Below are positions 48,481 to 59,649 of a stretch of DNA of 64,000 nucleotides, in pieces. The stretch spans positions 11,639,273-11,703,272 of the forward strand of contig CM045767.1 in NCBI GenBank assembly GCA_025200525.1, given 5' to 3'. Within the stretch, counting starts at the first letter, position 1. Each line of letters starts with the position of its first letter. A program made the translations under genes and the position numbers. The notes beneath the pieces are model-generated. The model did no database searches, was not told where the DNA came from, and worked only from the letters and a program-made list of their open reading frames with translations. The DNA comes from Camellia lanceoleosa (lineage: Eukaryota > Streptophyta > Magnoliopsida > Ericales > Theaceae).

Positions 48481-49030
48481 AATGGGATCTGGTGAGCAAG
48501 TCCTAATAGACAATGGGGCAGCGGTAAACTTATTACCGAAATCTTCTTTGTAGAAACTAGGGAAAAAGAATCCTAGGTTGATCCCAACCAGCACAACCAT
48601 CGCTGGCTTTGTTGGAGATAAACAGATAGCTCAAGAGATTCTGCCCATTAACTTGAGTGTGGAAACCAGGGACTGCATGACAGCATTCTTCGTAATCGAC
48701 AGCAATGCTAAATATAATGCTTTACTTGGGAGAGATTGGATCCACACTAACAAATGTGTGCCTTCCTCTTTGCATCAGAAAATCATGATGGCTCTGGGCA
48801 ATGGAGAGACAGAGGAGATTGATGCAGATCCTCAACCCTTCATAGCCTGTGCAGACTTTGCAGAGGCCAAGTTGTATATTGAGGAAGTGACACCACTCAG
48901 TATACTGAGGAAAGCTGATGGCTCAGCCGAAGTGACGGCTGATGAGGAAGTGACACACCTGAAGCACTTAGTCCAAGAAAGTGCTGATGAAGAGGTTGTC
49001 GTGAAAGATGACAATGATGCCTGGTTATAG
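48481..49030 (+). pseudogene. Tat protease
   Basis: SGEQVLIDNGAAVNLLP (retropepsin active-site motif, D-N-G-A) begins at about 48484 after a frameshift. A TAG at 48551 follows PKSSL. The frame then continues as SAxIAGFVGDKQ-like text, INLSVETRDCMTAFFVID and YNALLGRDWIHTNKCVPSSL, typical of plant gypsy protease. An acidic linker leads to a stop at 49028. Confidence 0.85.
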
Positions 49031-49519
49031 GCAAAGAGGTGAAGAACGAGAAGCCAAGTCCTTGGCTCTAATTAAATTCTCATCATTGGACGTAAAAGTA
49101 ATAGTCCAGAAAGTACATAAGCAAGAGAGAGAGGCCATGATAATTGGCTGTAAACAAGAGCAAAGAACAGTCGAGTTTGACCCTTGGGAAATACAGTGCA
49201 TTGGACATTGAAACAAAAGTCCAGGAGATACAGGAAGAAGACGCCTTGTGGATAGATTTTGTCTATGAGGAAGAGGGCAAAGATGTCGAATTAAAGAACC
49301 TAGGAGCAGAACGAGGCGAAAAGGTTGCTTCGAAGGTTGAAAAAACCAAAGAAGAAGCTTCGATGAGTTCTCAGACACAAGACCCCTTAGAAGAAGTGAA
49401 TTTAGGGGAAGGTTCTGTCGTGACCCACTTATATAAGTACTTGCTTGAATGTTCTGGACAGAGACCACTTATTGGTTGTTCTAAAGAAATACAAAGATTG
49501 TTTTGCATGGTCTTATAAT

Positions 49520-50350
49520 GAACTACCAGGATTGGATAGATCATTGGTGGAACATAGGCTCCTATGAAGCCTAATTTCAAGCCATACAAGCGAAACCAAG
49601 AAGGATGAGTCGTAGTAATTGAAGGTCAAGGAAGAAATTCTTAGACTACTCAAGGCGGACTTTATTAGGACGGCCGGTATGTTGAATGGCTATCTAATAT
49701 TGTGCTGTAGTTAAAAAGAATGGCAAAATGAGGGTATGCATCGATTTGAAACTTAAATCTAGCAACTCCTAAAGATGAGTACCCTATGCCTATAGTGGAT
49801 CTGGCAGGAAGCGATCAGAGGGCATCAAGTTTTATCAATGATGGATGGCCACTCTGGTTATAACCAAATATGCATTGCAGAGGAAGATATCCACAAGACA
49901 AACATTCGGATGTCACGGGAATATTGGCACCTTGAATGGGTTAAAATGCTATTTGGTGCGAAGAATCTTTGAGGATACATATCAAGGGCTATGAACACTA
50001 TTTTTCATGATCTTATTGGAGGGTATCTAGAATGTTATATTGATGACATTGTGGTGAAATCGATCCATGGAGGAGCATTTGTTTCATTTAGAAGACTTTG
50101 AAAGAATGAGGAAGTTCAAGTTGAAACTTAATCCTCTTAAGTGTGCTTTTGGTGTATCATCTGGAAACTTCTTGGGTTATGTGCACAAGAAAGGAATCTG
50201 ATTGATCGAGAATAAAGCTAAAGCCATCATTGAAGCTAGGCCTCCATCAAGTAAGAAAGAATTACAAAGGTTCCTAGGCAAAGTTAACTTTCTTGAAGGT
50301 TCATTTCTAACACCTGCAGGAAAACTAAAGTATTTTCTTCCTTGTTAAAA
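49520..50350 (+). pseudogene. Tat reverse transcriptase (heavily decayed)
   Basis: Fragments in changing frames: TPKDEYPMPIVDL (49765), MDGHSGYNQICIAEEDIHKT (49840), the catalytic YIDDIVVKS (50038-50064), LKLNPLKCAFGVSSGNFLGY (50130) and KELQRFLGKVNFL (50260). The order is right for RT, but stops and indels are dense; this is the most damaged part of pol. Confidence 0.85.
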
Positions 50351-50379
50351 TTTGAAAGATGAAGAGGAATTTGTGTGGA

Positions 50380-50850
50380 CGAGAGCATCAAAGTGCTTTC
50401 GAAGGTATCAAAGCCTGCTTGGCCAACCCTCGATCTTGATGCCACCAAAGGGAACAAGCCTTTGAAGTTGTACATAGGCTGCAGCAGAAGATTCATTGGG
50501 AGCTTTCTTAGCCCAAGACAACGAAGAAGGCAAAGAGCAAGCTATTTATTACCTTAGTAGGTTTTTAAATTCTTGTGAATGTAAATATTCAGTTGTTGAA
50601 AAGTTGTGTCTTGCTTTGTATTTTGCTGCAATGAAATTAAGATATTATCTTTTACCTACAACTGTCTTGGTAATTGCAACCACAGATTTGGTTAAATACA
50701 TGTTATCTAGACCTATGTTGAGGGGAAGAATTGGCAAGTGGATACTAGCCTTATCAGAATTTCATCTAGAATATGTCCCTCAAAGGGCAGTAAAATGGCA
50801 AGTTCTAGCCAATTTTCTAGCAGATCATCCATCTCAAACAGAAACCTAAG
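50380..50850 (+). pseudogene. Tat RNase H
   Basis: From IGAFLAQDNEEGKEQAIYYL (50493) through YSVVEKLCLALYFAAMKLRY and KYMLSRPMLRGRIGKWILAL to VLANFLADHP, ending at TAA 50847. The N-terminal part (LDATKGNKPLKLYIGCS) is in another frame. It normally degrades genomic RNA in the RNA-DNA hybrid. Confidence 0.85.
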
Positions 50851-50855
50851 AGATA

Positions 50856-51392
50856 ATGGAGCTTGGTATGGCTAATGTTGAGCCATGGCAGATGTGGTTT
50901 GATGGATCGAAAGCCAATGGCTTAATTGGAATTGGTGTTGTGATTAAATCTCCACAAGGGGTAGAAACCACACATGGTTTCAGAGTGGATGAAGCCACTT
51001 GTTCCAATAACCAGGCCGAGTATGAAGCCTTACTAGTGGGACTAGAAATCCTCATTGGATTACAAGTACATGCAGTTGACATATTTGGGGACTCTCAATT
51101 GATGGTTAACCAAGTGAAAGGGATTTTCAAGTGTCAAAGCATAAGCATCCTACCATATTATGTTGTTGCATTACATCTGCTTTCTCAGTTTCAAATAGCA
51201 AATGTAACTCATGTTCCAAGATTCTTGAACAATAGAGTTAATGATGTGGCTCAAAAAGCTTCGAACTTCAAGAGAAGGGATAATACCCAAAGGGACATAA
51301 GCCAAACAATATATCAGAGATTAATACAACCTTTGAATAAAAGGAATGTGATCTTGGAAGTCAATCATAATGACTTACAAGAACAAGATTGA
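50856..51392 (+). CDS. Second (archaeal-type) RNase H domain of Tat pol
   Basis: 178 codons: WQMWFDGSKANGLIGIGVVI, FRVDEATCSNNQAEYEALLV and VDIFGDSQLMVNQVKGIFKC carry the D...E...D catalytic pattern of an active RNase H fold. A second RNase H in this position is the hallmark of the Tat lineage. It is open here but is part of a broken polyprotein. Confidence 0.85.
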   Translation: MELGMANVEPWQMWFDGSKANGLIGIGVVIKSPQGVETTHGFRVDEATCSNNQAEYEALLVGLEILIGLQVHAVDIFGDSQLMVNQVKGIFKCQSISILPYYVVALHLLSQFQIANVTHVPRFLNNRVNDVAQKASNFKRRDNTQRDISQTIYQRLIQPLNKRNVILEVNHNDLQEQD

Positions 51393-51449
51393 GACATCCA
51401 ATAATCAAGATTTGGTCGGTCTATCTTGAAGGCAATGAAGGGTCAAATG

Positions 51450-52636
51450 CAATCCATGCAATATATGGTATATGGTAATGCTCTCTATAAAAGGGGAGAG
51501 ATGTCTTATTCTGGAATGTTTAGGCCCAAAAAGCATTATGACTATGGTCGAGGTTCATGAAGACATTTGTGGTGCTTATCAACCTGGTGTGAAGATGAGA
51601 TGGTTGCTTCGAAGGCATTCCTACTATTGGCCAACTATCCTTAAAGACTGCATAGAATATGCAAAGGGTTGGCAGGCATGTCAAAAGCATGGTGCAATAA
51701 GGCGTGTGCCCATAACTGACCTACATGCAGTAGTGAAACCTTGGCCATTCAGAGGGTGGGCCATGGATATGATGGGAAAAAACACCCACCTTCTTCGAAG
51801 CATCATAGTTTCATTCTAGTGGCCACTGACTACTTCACTAAGTGGGTCGAAGCTAAGCCATACAAGGCTGTAGACCAGACAGAGGTCATTGGGTTCATTA
51901 AAGATTTGATCCATAGATTTGGTATCCCACAAATCATAACAGTTGATAATGGGACTGTGTTCAATGGAAAAATGGTGAAGTCTTTTGTGGCAGAGTTTGG
52001 AATTAGCCTTGTTAATTCCACACCCTATTATGCACAAGCCAATGGTCAAGCTGAATCATCCAATAAGTCCTTGAAAAAAGGAATACAAAAGGTTGTGGAA
52101 GATAATCCTAGGGATTGGCATAACCTATTGTTGGATGTTTTGTGGGCTTACAGAACCTCCCCAAGGTCAAGCACAGGAGTTACTCCTTATGCCTTAGTAT
52201 ATGGGCATGATGCAGTTTTACCTGTGGAAATTAATGTTAAATCTTTGAGGGTAAGATGCCAAGATCAGTTAGATCTGGCGTACCATCAAAGTATGTGCTT
52301 GGAATTAGAAGGCATAGATGAAGCCAGAATTTTGGCATTAAATAGCATTTTTTTCCAAAAGAAGAAAGCAGCTAAGAATTATAATAAGAAAGTCAAGTAC
52401 ATTGGTTTCGATGAAGGTGATTTGGTATAGAAAACAATACTTCCAATAGGAATTAAAAGCCACAAGTTTGGCAAATGGTCACCTAACTGGGAAGGACTAT
52501 ATCAAATTCATAGAGTTCTGCCTTTTGGAGCATACCATTTGAGAAATCTGAATGGGTATGTACATCCCAAAAAGATTAACGGCAGATATTTGAAACCTTT
52601 TTTTCCAACCATTTGGGAAACACAAGGAGTAAAATA
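51450..52636 (+). pseudogene. Tat integrase
   Basis: The zinc finger is HEDICGAYQPGVKMRWLLRR, then YYWPTILKDCIEYAKGWQACQ (HHCC). A one-base shift near 51770 enters the core with ATDYFTKWVEAKPYK, VDNGTVFNGK and QANGQAESSNKSLKKG, giving the D, D, E triad. A TAG at 52428 after GDLV (probably from TGG) precedes the C-terminal part KSHKFGKWSPNWEG and INGRYLKPFFPTIW, ending at TAA 52634. No chromodomain is present, as usual for Tat. Confidence 0.9.
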
Positions 52637-52885
52637 AACATTAAGCACAAAACATAAGACTACTCAAATGATAGACAAAATTTGTTCTTTTATAAAGAAT
52701 TAAATACATTGTGCCACAGATTGGCCCAGAAATCATTACAATGTCTTAATTATTTTTGTATAGTGGATTTCCTATTACTAAGTGATGGAAACAATTAAAT
52801 AGGCTATGAGCATGTCTTCTTTTCGATCAATGACCCTTGGTTGGTGATGTGCAATTGGTATCGCTTTTAACCAAGGCTTGGTTTC

Positions 52886-55800
52886 TTATGACGACTCCTC
52901 TTCAAGTTGAGCTTTCTTCTCCAGTTGGACTCGAAAGTGAGAGGCAAAAGAGTGTAGTTCCTGCGTTGATACCTCGGTATGCACTTGGGAAACAAAACTA
53001 CGGTCCCTAGCTAGTTTCTCATCGGCCAGCTTTTAGCGGCATGACAAATGTTGAGATAGAAATCAATAGTAGTCAGAGTGGGATAGATGACTTGAGACAT
53101 TTATGCGGGCTCGGCAATGTTCTGACATTGAAGGAACCCATTCCTGATGATAGGCCTTTGTAGAGCCTCGAAGGGGATCCTCGAAAAAGAAGTCAGCAGT
53201 TCCAGGCATACGTCCAGATCTATTGAAGGTGTAGAAGGCTTGCCGCTGGAAGAAGGAAGACTCTCGAAGATTTCGATGAAAGTCACCAAAACTAATGGCT
53301 CAGCTTCAGCACTAAATGTTGGAGAGGTAGAAGGTATGTCGAAGAGACTAACTAGTCTTCCTTCAAAGATGTCTACCTCATCCCTGGACATGAAGGGCAT
53401 AGAGAGTGTTGTGGTGAAGGACACAGAGGACTGCATGGGGATGAGAGAAATGGATGGAGCATCTTTGGCAGCCTCTATGGTCTTAGCCACCAACGAATCA
53501 AGTGAAGAGGGGCTGGAAGTAGACATAGGTGATGAACCATGAATTGGAGAACTACCAGCACCCTCTGTGGAAGAATCAACTGCCATTGGAAATGGAGTAG
53601 CAGTTGGAGTTTCTGTGAAGGACGGAGGAAGAGCAAGGCTCGAAGGAAAAGTGGACTGAGGTAGGTCAAGGGCCAAAAAAGAGAGATATGGCTCTAAGCT
53701 AAGGAAAAGAGACGTAGGGATGCTTGGACTCAAAGAAGGGATATCGAATATAGGTTTGGGAAGTAGAAGCAGCATTTGAATAGTCTTCACATTCTGCATC
53801 TGATCGACTTCAACTGAAACTAGAATAGGCCTCATGGGGAAAATAACTGTTGCTGCAAAAGGAAGAAATGCAGAGCAATGTCAAACTTCAATACAAAAGC
53901 TGACGAAGGAAAAATAGCAGAAATATGAAAGAAATTACTTGTTTCAGAAGTATTGGCACTGATGGGAGAGTTGCGAAAGGAATAATGCTCGATAGTTTGT
54001 TGTCTTCGTGCAGCTTCTCTTTGTAATGCATCAGCAATGACTTCATCTCTCGAAGCTATTCTTGCCGTCTCTTCTCAGCCCTCTAAAAAACGATTATTGC
54101 CTTGGAATGTTCCTGTTCTACTGTTTTGGCAGCTGCTTCATGAAGCGGGTCCTCACCTAAGTCAGCAGCAGAAACAGTCACCTTCTTCCTCTTCCTCCTT
54201 GGTGGTGATACTACTGGTTCCTTTTCGATCTCCCTCTCTTCAATTTGGGGTTCAAATTTTTCAGAGGTTAGTTCTTTCTCTATTACTATAGTGGTTGCCT
54301 CGAGAGAATGATGCTCAATTGTATCAGAAGGGGAGGCAGCCACCTTTTGTCTCTTTGTTCTTTGTAAGGGCACTTCTTGCTCTTGTTCGACCTCTTCTTC
54401 TCCCAAAGATTCAGATTCCTTAGAAGGGAGGATCAACTTCCTTTTTTGTTTCTGTTGTTGTTTCTTTTTGAGAGTAGCTAAAGTTTCAGCTCTCTTAGGA
54501 GATTCTTCTTGCGGGGACCCTGTACCAAAGAACATAAGTATAAAGGAAACAAACAAAAGATTTAAAAGCAAAAAAAAGAAAGAGAATCTGAAAGTATTTA
54601 CCCTTCTTCGAATCAGCTCTGGTAACTCTAGCTGGAGGGAGTGAAGCTGCAGGAGTAATTATGGCGACTTCAGAAGAGGAATGTTCCTACTGTCACGACT
54701 TAGCCTTCGAAGGCACTCCCAATCCTACCAGCAAGTCATGGGGGTGTACAGATAGGCGCACTTCCATATTGACTGTCCACCAGTTCTGGAATCTTTTCAA
54801 GACCAAGCCATACGGAAGAAAGGGGACAAATTGGAATTCATTCAAGTCCTTCAGCAGTTTGAGAATTGCCGTCTCTAGTCTGGATTTGGGTATTTTCAAA
54901 TCTCTGGCAGTGAGGTGGACATTCGAGAGACTGCAAAGAGGAACTGGTATCCCTTGAGTGAGTCCAAATTGTCTGGCAAATTGAGAAGGGCAGTACACCT
55001 CAGATATGCATTTGTAGGCTCGAGGGTTTAAACTGCCAATGAACAATTCTCTTGGTAGTAGTATAGAGGCCCACATATCTTTATGAGGAGAAGTGGAGCA
55101 TTCTTTATCAGCCAGAAAAATTTGCAGCCAAGTTGTTCCTTTATTGGCTTCGAAAGGACAGAAGAAGGAGGCAGATGGAGAGATAGGGAGTTGGTAAAAG
55201 AAGGTAAAGTAGTAAGCGAAGGAAGTAGGATAAAGGGTAATCCTAGCGTACTTTTCCCCGTAAGTACTAGGATCCTGAACAAGGAATCTTAGACACTTGG
55301 GATGTAGGTCAGTGAAATAGGCGAAGAGCTAGAGTTGAAGCACCCAGAGGGGACCTCCTTGGTTAGCATCAAGGGGTTTTTCGCAAAATTGGGAACAGGC
55401 TCTGTAGATATGACCTAAAAGATAAGGAGCAAGAGCTATGTGTTTTTTCATGACAAGTGCCTTCGTAAGAGGAGCAAACTCAGGCATAATCCTCTGAGAT
55501 GAAGTGCAAAAGAGGAATTTGCATAACCAGTATAAGATAAAAGAAAATAATTCTCTGTCCCTCATAGGACCTTTCATTTTATTTTCAGCCTTTACGAAGT
55601 CATTATAAGAGGAGTTTAGGGCTGGAAGAAAAAATTTGACAGGAAGGTCCGGGTAGTTAGGAGTAAAAGGAGAACCATGGGGTGAAAGCCCTAAGAGATG
55701 GCAAATATCAAGAACGGTGGGGGCCATCATGCCACACTAAAATTGGAAGAAATTAAAAGTCATATTCCAGAAGCATAAGGCACCAGGAATCAAAAAAAGG

Positions 55801-56216
55801 TCCTCAAGAATAATGAACCTGGAAAGACGAAGGGCATCGAGGACACAGAGCTCTTGCAGGTCATCTTCTCTCGCAGGCACTACCCTGTCATACCATTCTT
55901 CCCATTCAGTCCTCAATGTCGGCCAGCAACGGTGAGGACGATTCACTCTCCAGTTCCGCCAATCAAGCCCTCCTTCATATAGAAGGAAATGGTCATCCAA
56001 ACGAGGATATAGAGCTGCGAGTTCAGTAGGAGTTTCCCGAAAAATAGGACCAAGAACATACTCTTGCTTGTTGCTGTGGTGAGGAACGAAGAGACGCCCA
56101 TCTATGTTGCTTGGTCCACCAATCGTGAGTTTGGCAATTTCTTTATCAATACATTTCTTCAGAGCCATGGTAGGGCTGAGACGATCGCCAGCGGGCACTT
56201 TCAGTGAGGAAGGATC
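52886..56216 (-). pseudogene. Antisense plant-mobile-domain (PMD) gene inside the retrotransposon
   Basis: The probable start MDPSSLKVPAGDRLSPTMAL is at 56216. The PMD-type region includes VLGPIFRETPTELAALYPRL, ALCFWNMTFNFFQF, MMAPTVLDICHLLGLSPHG, and later YCPSQFARQFGLTQGIPVPL. One frame runs from 56306 to 54602, interrupted only by TAG 55737-55739, TAG 55329-55331, TGA 54693-54695 and a TAG just after. Canonical introns are seen at 54520-54601 (GTAAAT...TACAG) and 53854-53938 (GTAATT...TGCAG); the first joins in phase into SPQEESPKRAETLATLKKK. The C-terminal half is Lys/Glu-rich with RRKRKK (possible nuclear signal), then Ser/Pro-rich, then a coiled-coil-like end KLADEKLARDRSF...KKAQLEEESS after a frameshift near 53105. 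PMD assignment rests on motif recognition. Function here is unknown; DNA-transposon origin is suspected for such extra genes. Confidence 0.7.
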
Positions 56217-56309
56217 CATCAAGCAAGTAGTAAAGAAGAGAGGGTTAACAGAAGATTGGTAGGGTTTGTGTGTTGAAAGAGCAAGTGATTTCAGAACACG
56301 AAACAAAGG

Positions 56310-57078
56310 GGTTTTTAAAAAGCTTTGTGTCTGAAAAATATATTGTGTAAGTCGTTAAGTACTAAAAGTACGAATACGAAGAGTTTCTTTCAATATTGCT
56401 ACTTTTGGAGGGAAAGAACACAGCCCAAATACTAAAGTCCACTTCGAAGTAAAACATTTGGCTTCGAAGCCAAATTTTGGCGCCAAAAGCCAAAGGACAA
56501 CGGCTTCGAAATACATAAGTCGGCTTCGAAGCGTACTACATGCTTAAAAATGATAGAATGCTCGAATATTGGTCAACTTCATAAGGTTTAAAGACCTGTT
56601 TGAGGGTTATTAATCAAAGTAACGACCTTCGGAGCAAATCCTCGGATCCTTTAAGGATGAGGAGCACTGTTCGAAGCATTAAAACCAATCGTTGGTTTTT
56701 ATATATATAAGAAAGAATTGCTTTTGAACCCAAATAGTATGGATTACTCTTCGAAACAAAATGGTGAATTTGAAAATTGATTGGCTATATTAAACCATGA
56801 CCGTTATAGTTAGTTTTGAGGGGTAACGTTGTTAAAATTCAAAGCATTAATTCCAAATGATATCAGCCAGAATTGTCAACTTTACTCCATAAATTGGAAA
56901 AAGACATGTTGGTTCTTTTAGCATTTCTTTAAACAATTGAGTCCAGATTCGAAGGATGAGATTGTTCAATTCGAAGCTATGAGTTGGCTTTTAAAGACAA
57001 AAGGAAACAGAGTCAAACAATGTCAAATACAGAAAGACTTTGTTTGTATTAAAGCCAAGACAATTACATTAAGTAACC
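56310..57078. other. Non-coding gap of the Tat 3' region
   Basis: AT-rich, with many TTCGAAG words (for example GGCTTCGAAGC at 56461, 56521 and nearby). It lies just upstream of the antisense PMD start and is the natural place for its promoter. No clear TATA box was chosen. Confidence 0.5.
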
Positions 57079-58566
57079 CTATTTGGGTACAAATTCAAGC
57101 TCATAAAAATAAGAAATAGAATAAATAACAAGATCATGGAACTTTGTCCAACAATGATCAATGAATGTTTGTTCTTTCTTTATTATATCTTCTATCTCCT
57201 CTAATGTTGGCTGCATAAGTTGGTGTGCTCTCATTTCATAGTAGAGCTCCTCAGCCTTTATTTCAAAAGCCTCTTCCCTCAATTTTTGTTCCAATTCATC
57301 TATAACCAAATCATCCCAATACGCAGAATTTTTATTTTTGAAGTCATCGAAATCTTCGATGAAGTTCTCTACTTCGTACTGGGCATGAATTCGGAGAGAC
57401 GAAAGTTGATCCAAAGATTGGATGGTGACCTTGGAATTCGATGCGGTGGAGAATCTTGGAAGTTGGTCCAGAACATGTGAAGTTCTGCTTGGGCAATGGG
57501 TTTAAGGACATGGCCCTAGTCGAATATCACAAGCCCATCGAAAGTTCTTGAGAGGATGTCATCCTCAAGAACATTGAAGGGCAAGTGAGAAAAGCAAGTA
57601 GAAGTTGAGCTTGTTTCCGTTCAGCTGGAGTTGGGGATGATGGAGGTTTGTAAGGTGGAAAGATTTTGTCCATGGGAAGGGCAAGCCTTAGTTTCTCTGT
57701 CCAGGAAAGAGTGGGAGGAGAAGAAGGATTAGATGGTTCTGCTTCAGAAAATGGAGAAGGTGTGGATGCTTCTATTTCAGAAGGTGGAGAAGAAGGTGTG
57801 GATGCTTCAATTTCAGAAGATGGAGAAGAAGAAGTGGATGCTTCTATTATGGGAGATGGCACAGGAGCGGAAGGAACAAAGGCATTAATGTAGTCAAGCC
57901 AGTCAGAAGAGCAAATCTTCGCCTTCTTGGCTAAAAATGAAGGGCCGTACCCTTGTGATTCTTCCAGACGCCGGGCAGTGTGCATTATCATTGTGGGCAT
58001 AGAGGATGTGTACCAGGCTACAAGCAGATTCTCCTCCAAACTACGTCGAAGGTCAATGGGCACATAAGGATAGACCGAGCCGAGTGTAAGAAGGAAAATC
58101 TAAAGTCGATGAACTCAACAAAATGGTGATTGATTCATTCCTCAAGTCCCGGGACTCGAGTCTTGACGGTTTGTCCATCCAAACCCCGGAAGATGAAGAA
58201 GTTGTAGCTTCATCCCAAGCGAGGTTTGTGAAGAAGAACTTCCCAAGTCCATATTTGCAACTTGTTGAAGCAAAGGCTTGAGAATAGTTCGTTCAAAGTA
58301 CAAGGGAGTTTAGAGGAAGAACTTCTTGTATCTCAGAATTTGTAAACCGAAGGATTAAGGGCAATGTGTTAAGTAGTCCAAAGGTTGATAATTTGCAAAA
58401 GCCTCCATGACTGAATATAGAAGGGCGGGTAAAGGTGGCTAATGAATGCGTGGAGATTCTTCGAGGAAACATTACTCAATGGCTCTTCGTATGCTTGATC
58501 AATAGAGTGAGAAGTTGATTGAGCCATAGTCCGTTCGAATGCTAAAGGTATTGGGATGTTCAACAA
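57079..58566 (-). pseudogene. Second antisense reading region of the Tat element
   Basis: Minus-strand pieces: 58566-58369 (containing MAQSTSHSIDQAYEEPLSNV), 58063-57527 (MPIDLRRSLEENLLVAWYTS, YGPSFLAKKAKICSSDWLDY, then repeats of SEIEASTPSSPP) and 57414-57079 (an acidic, coiled-coil-like stretch ELEQKLREEAFEIKAEELYY). Frames change between pieces. I do not recognise the family. It may be the ruined 3' or 5' half of another PMD-like gene, since the acidic and Ser/Pro texture resembles the first antisense gene. Confidence 0.4.
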
Positions 58567-58695
58567 GTTGAGAGTTAATGCAAATGATCATCAAATAGGT
58601 GACGATTGTGTTTCCTGAAGATGGATTCCATGCACGTTCCAAAAGCGCGGGAAAAGCTTTTGATCCACTAATATCTCTAAGTATTGGGTATATTA

Positions 58696-58708
58696 GTGCG
58701 GGGGGTAA
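58696..58708 (+). promoter_or_regulatory. Polypurine tract of the Tat gypsy element
   Basis: GTGCGGGGGGTAA lies directly before the 3' LTR. Confidence 0.85.
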
Positions 58709-59517
58709 TGTTGGCTACATATTTTGTAAAAGCCAAATTAGAGTTTGACACGTGGCAGAATAAGGGTATTATGGAAAGATAATTAAAGTCTTCGATCATG
58801 ATCGAACACGTGGTAATGAACATTGGTTCTCACGTGATCTGAGCAGCACTAGATCAGTAAAGAGATACAAGGTGACGTGGCTTCAACGGTTACTCATATT
58901 CAAATTCAAATATAGGAGGGAAGCTCAACTGCAAGAGATGGCGTAGTGGAACTACTTCTAAGGCAGCATGATCAGCGATCATGGAATAGTAGTTCGACGG
59001 TTTGAAGTGCAGTTCGAAGGTCATCTTTGACGAGTATAAATAGTAGGGAAGCCCTTAGAAAAGACCCCTAAACTCAGATCATACAAACCAGTCTTTACTT
59101 CATATTTTCTTTCCCAGTTTTACATTTCCTGTATTTTAAATTCCTGCACTTTAAATACCTGTTCTTTAAATACCTGCACTTTAAATACTCGCACTGCACT
59201 TCGATTCATAGGAGTAGTTTCAAGTAGTTTCAAGTAGATTCAAATAGACTGTTGCTGTAAACCTCCCCGAGGCTGAGTTTGGACTATTGTAAGTGTTCAT
59301 TTTAATGAAATACTTCGATTATTCTTCATATTAACTGTTATTTCTCTTAATTTCTCCTAAGTCAAGCCACCAGTAAAAGTCCTCTTCATTGAGAATTTGA
59401 AGAACTAAAACACAATCGTCGATAATTGGTTGGCAATTATAATTTCATGAAGGTGATTGATCCTTCTTTGGCCTTCGCATTTATAAAAATACCCTTCGAA
59501 AAGCCAAAAAGCCAACA
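58709..59517 (+). repeat. 3' LTR of the Tat gypsy element
   Basis: 809 bp, close to the 5' LTR with scattered substitutions and a short duplication (CAAGTAGTTTCAAGTAG at 59221). TATA box at 59035-59043. Confidence 0.95.
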
Positions 59518-59649
59518 GGTACTGTAGCAAATTCAATCAAAAGCTAATTTAGAAATAATTTGTTGAGATTGATGGAGTAAGAGTTTTATGATTTACTAAC
59601 TATATTTAACCAAAAACTACATTTGGTGAGACTAATATGGATGCTCTTA

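Larger units (their letters stand above)
44088..59517 (+). mobile_element. Complete Ty3/gypsy Tat-lineage retrotransposon with antisense gene
   Basis: LTRs are 44088-44889 and 58709-59517, TGTTGG...CCAACA, with perfect TSD GGTAC (44083-44087 and 59518-59522). The domain order is gag, PR, RT, RNase H, a second RNase H (aRNH) and INT, then a 6-kb 3' region. The second RNase H between RNase H and integrase marks the Tat lineage. The coding region has several stops and frameshifts, so it is not autonomous now. The 3' region carries a minus-strand PMD gene (about 52886-56216) and a second, poorer antisense reading region. Confidence 0.95.
43640..59646. mobile_element. Tourist/Harbinger-like MITE split by the 15-kb gypsy element
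   Basis: The left end GAGCATCCGTATCAGCCTCA (43640) is the inverted partner of ...TGAGACTAATATGGATGCTC ending at 59646. TTA flanks both sides (43637-43639 and 59647-59649). Without the gypsy element and one copy of its TSD, the MITE is about 570 bp. TTA duplications and GAGCATCC ends fit PIF/Harbinger-derived MITEs. Confidence 0.75.

Noticed and set aside
44938..52636. Integrated pararetrovirus rather than a retrotransposon
   Set aside because: LTRs, a target duplication, integrase and a second RNase H identify a Tat gypsy element; no movement protein or coat region was seen.
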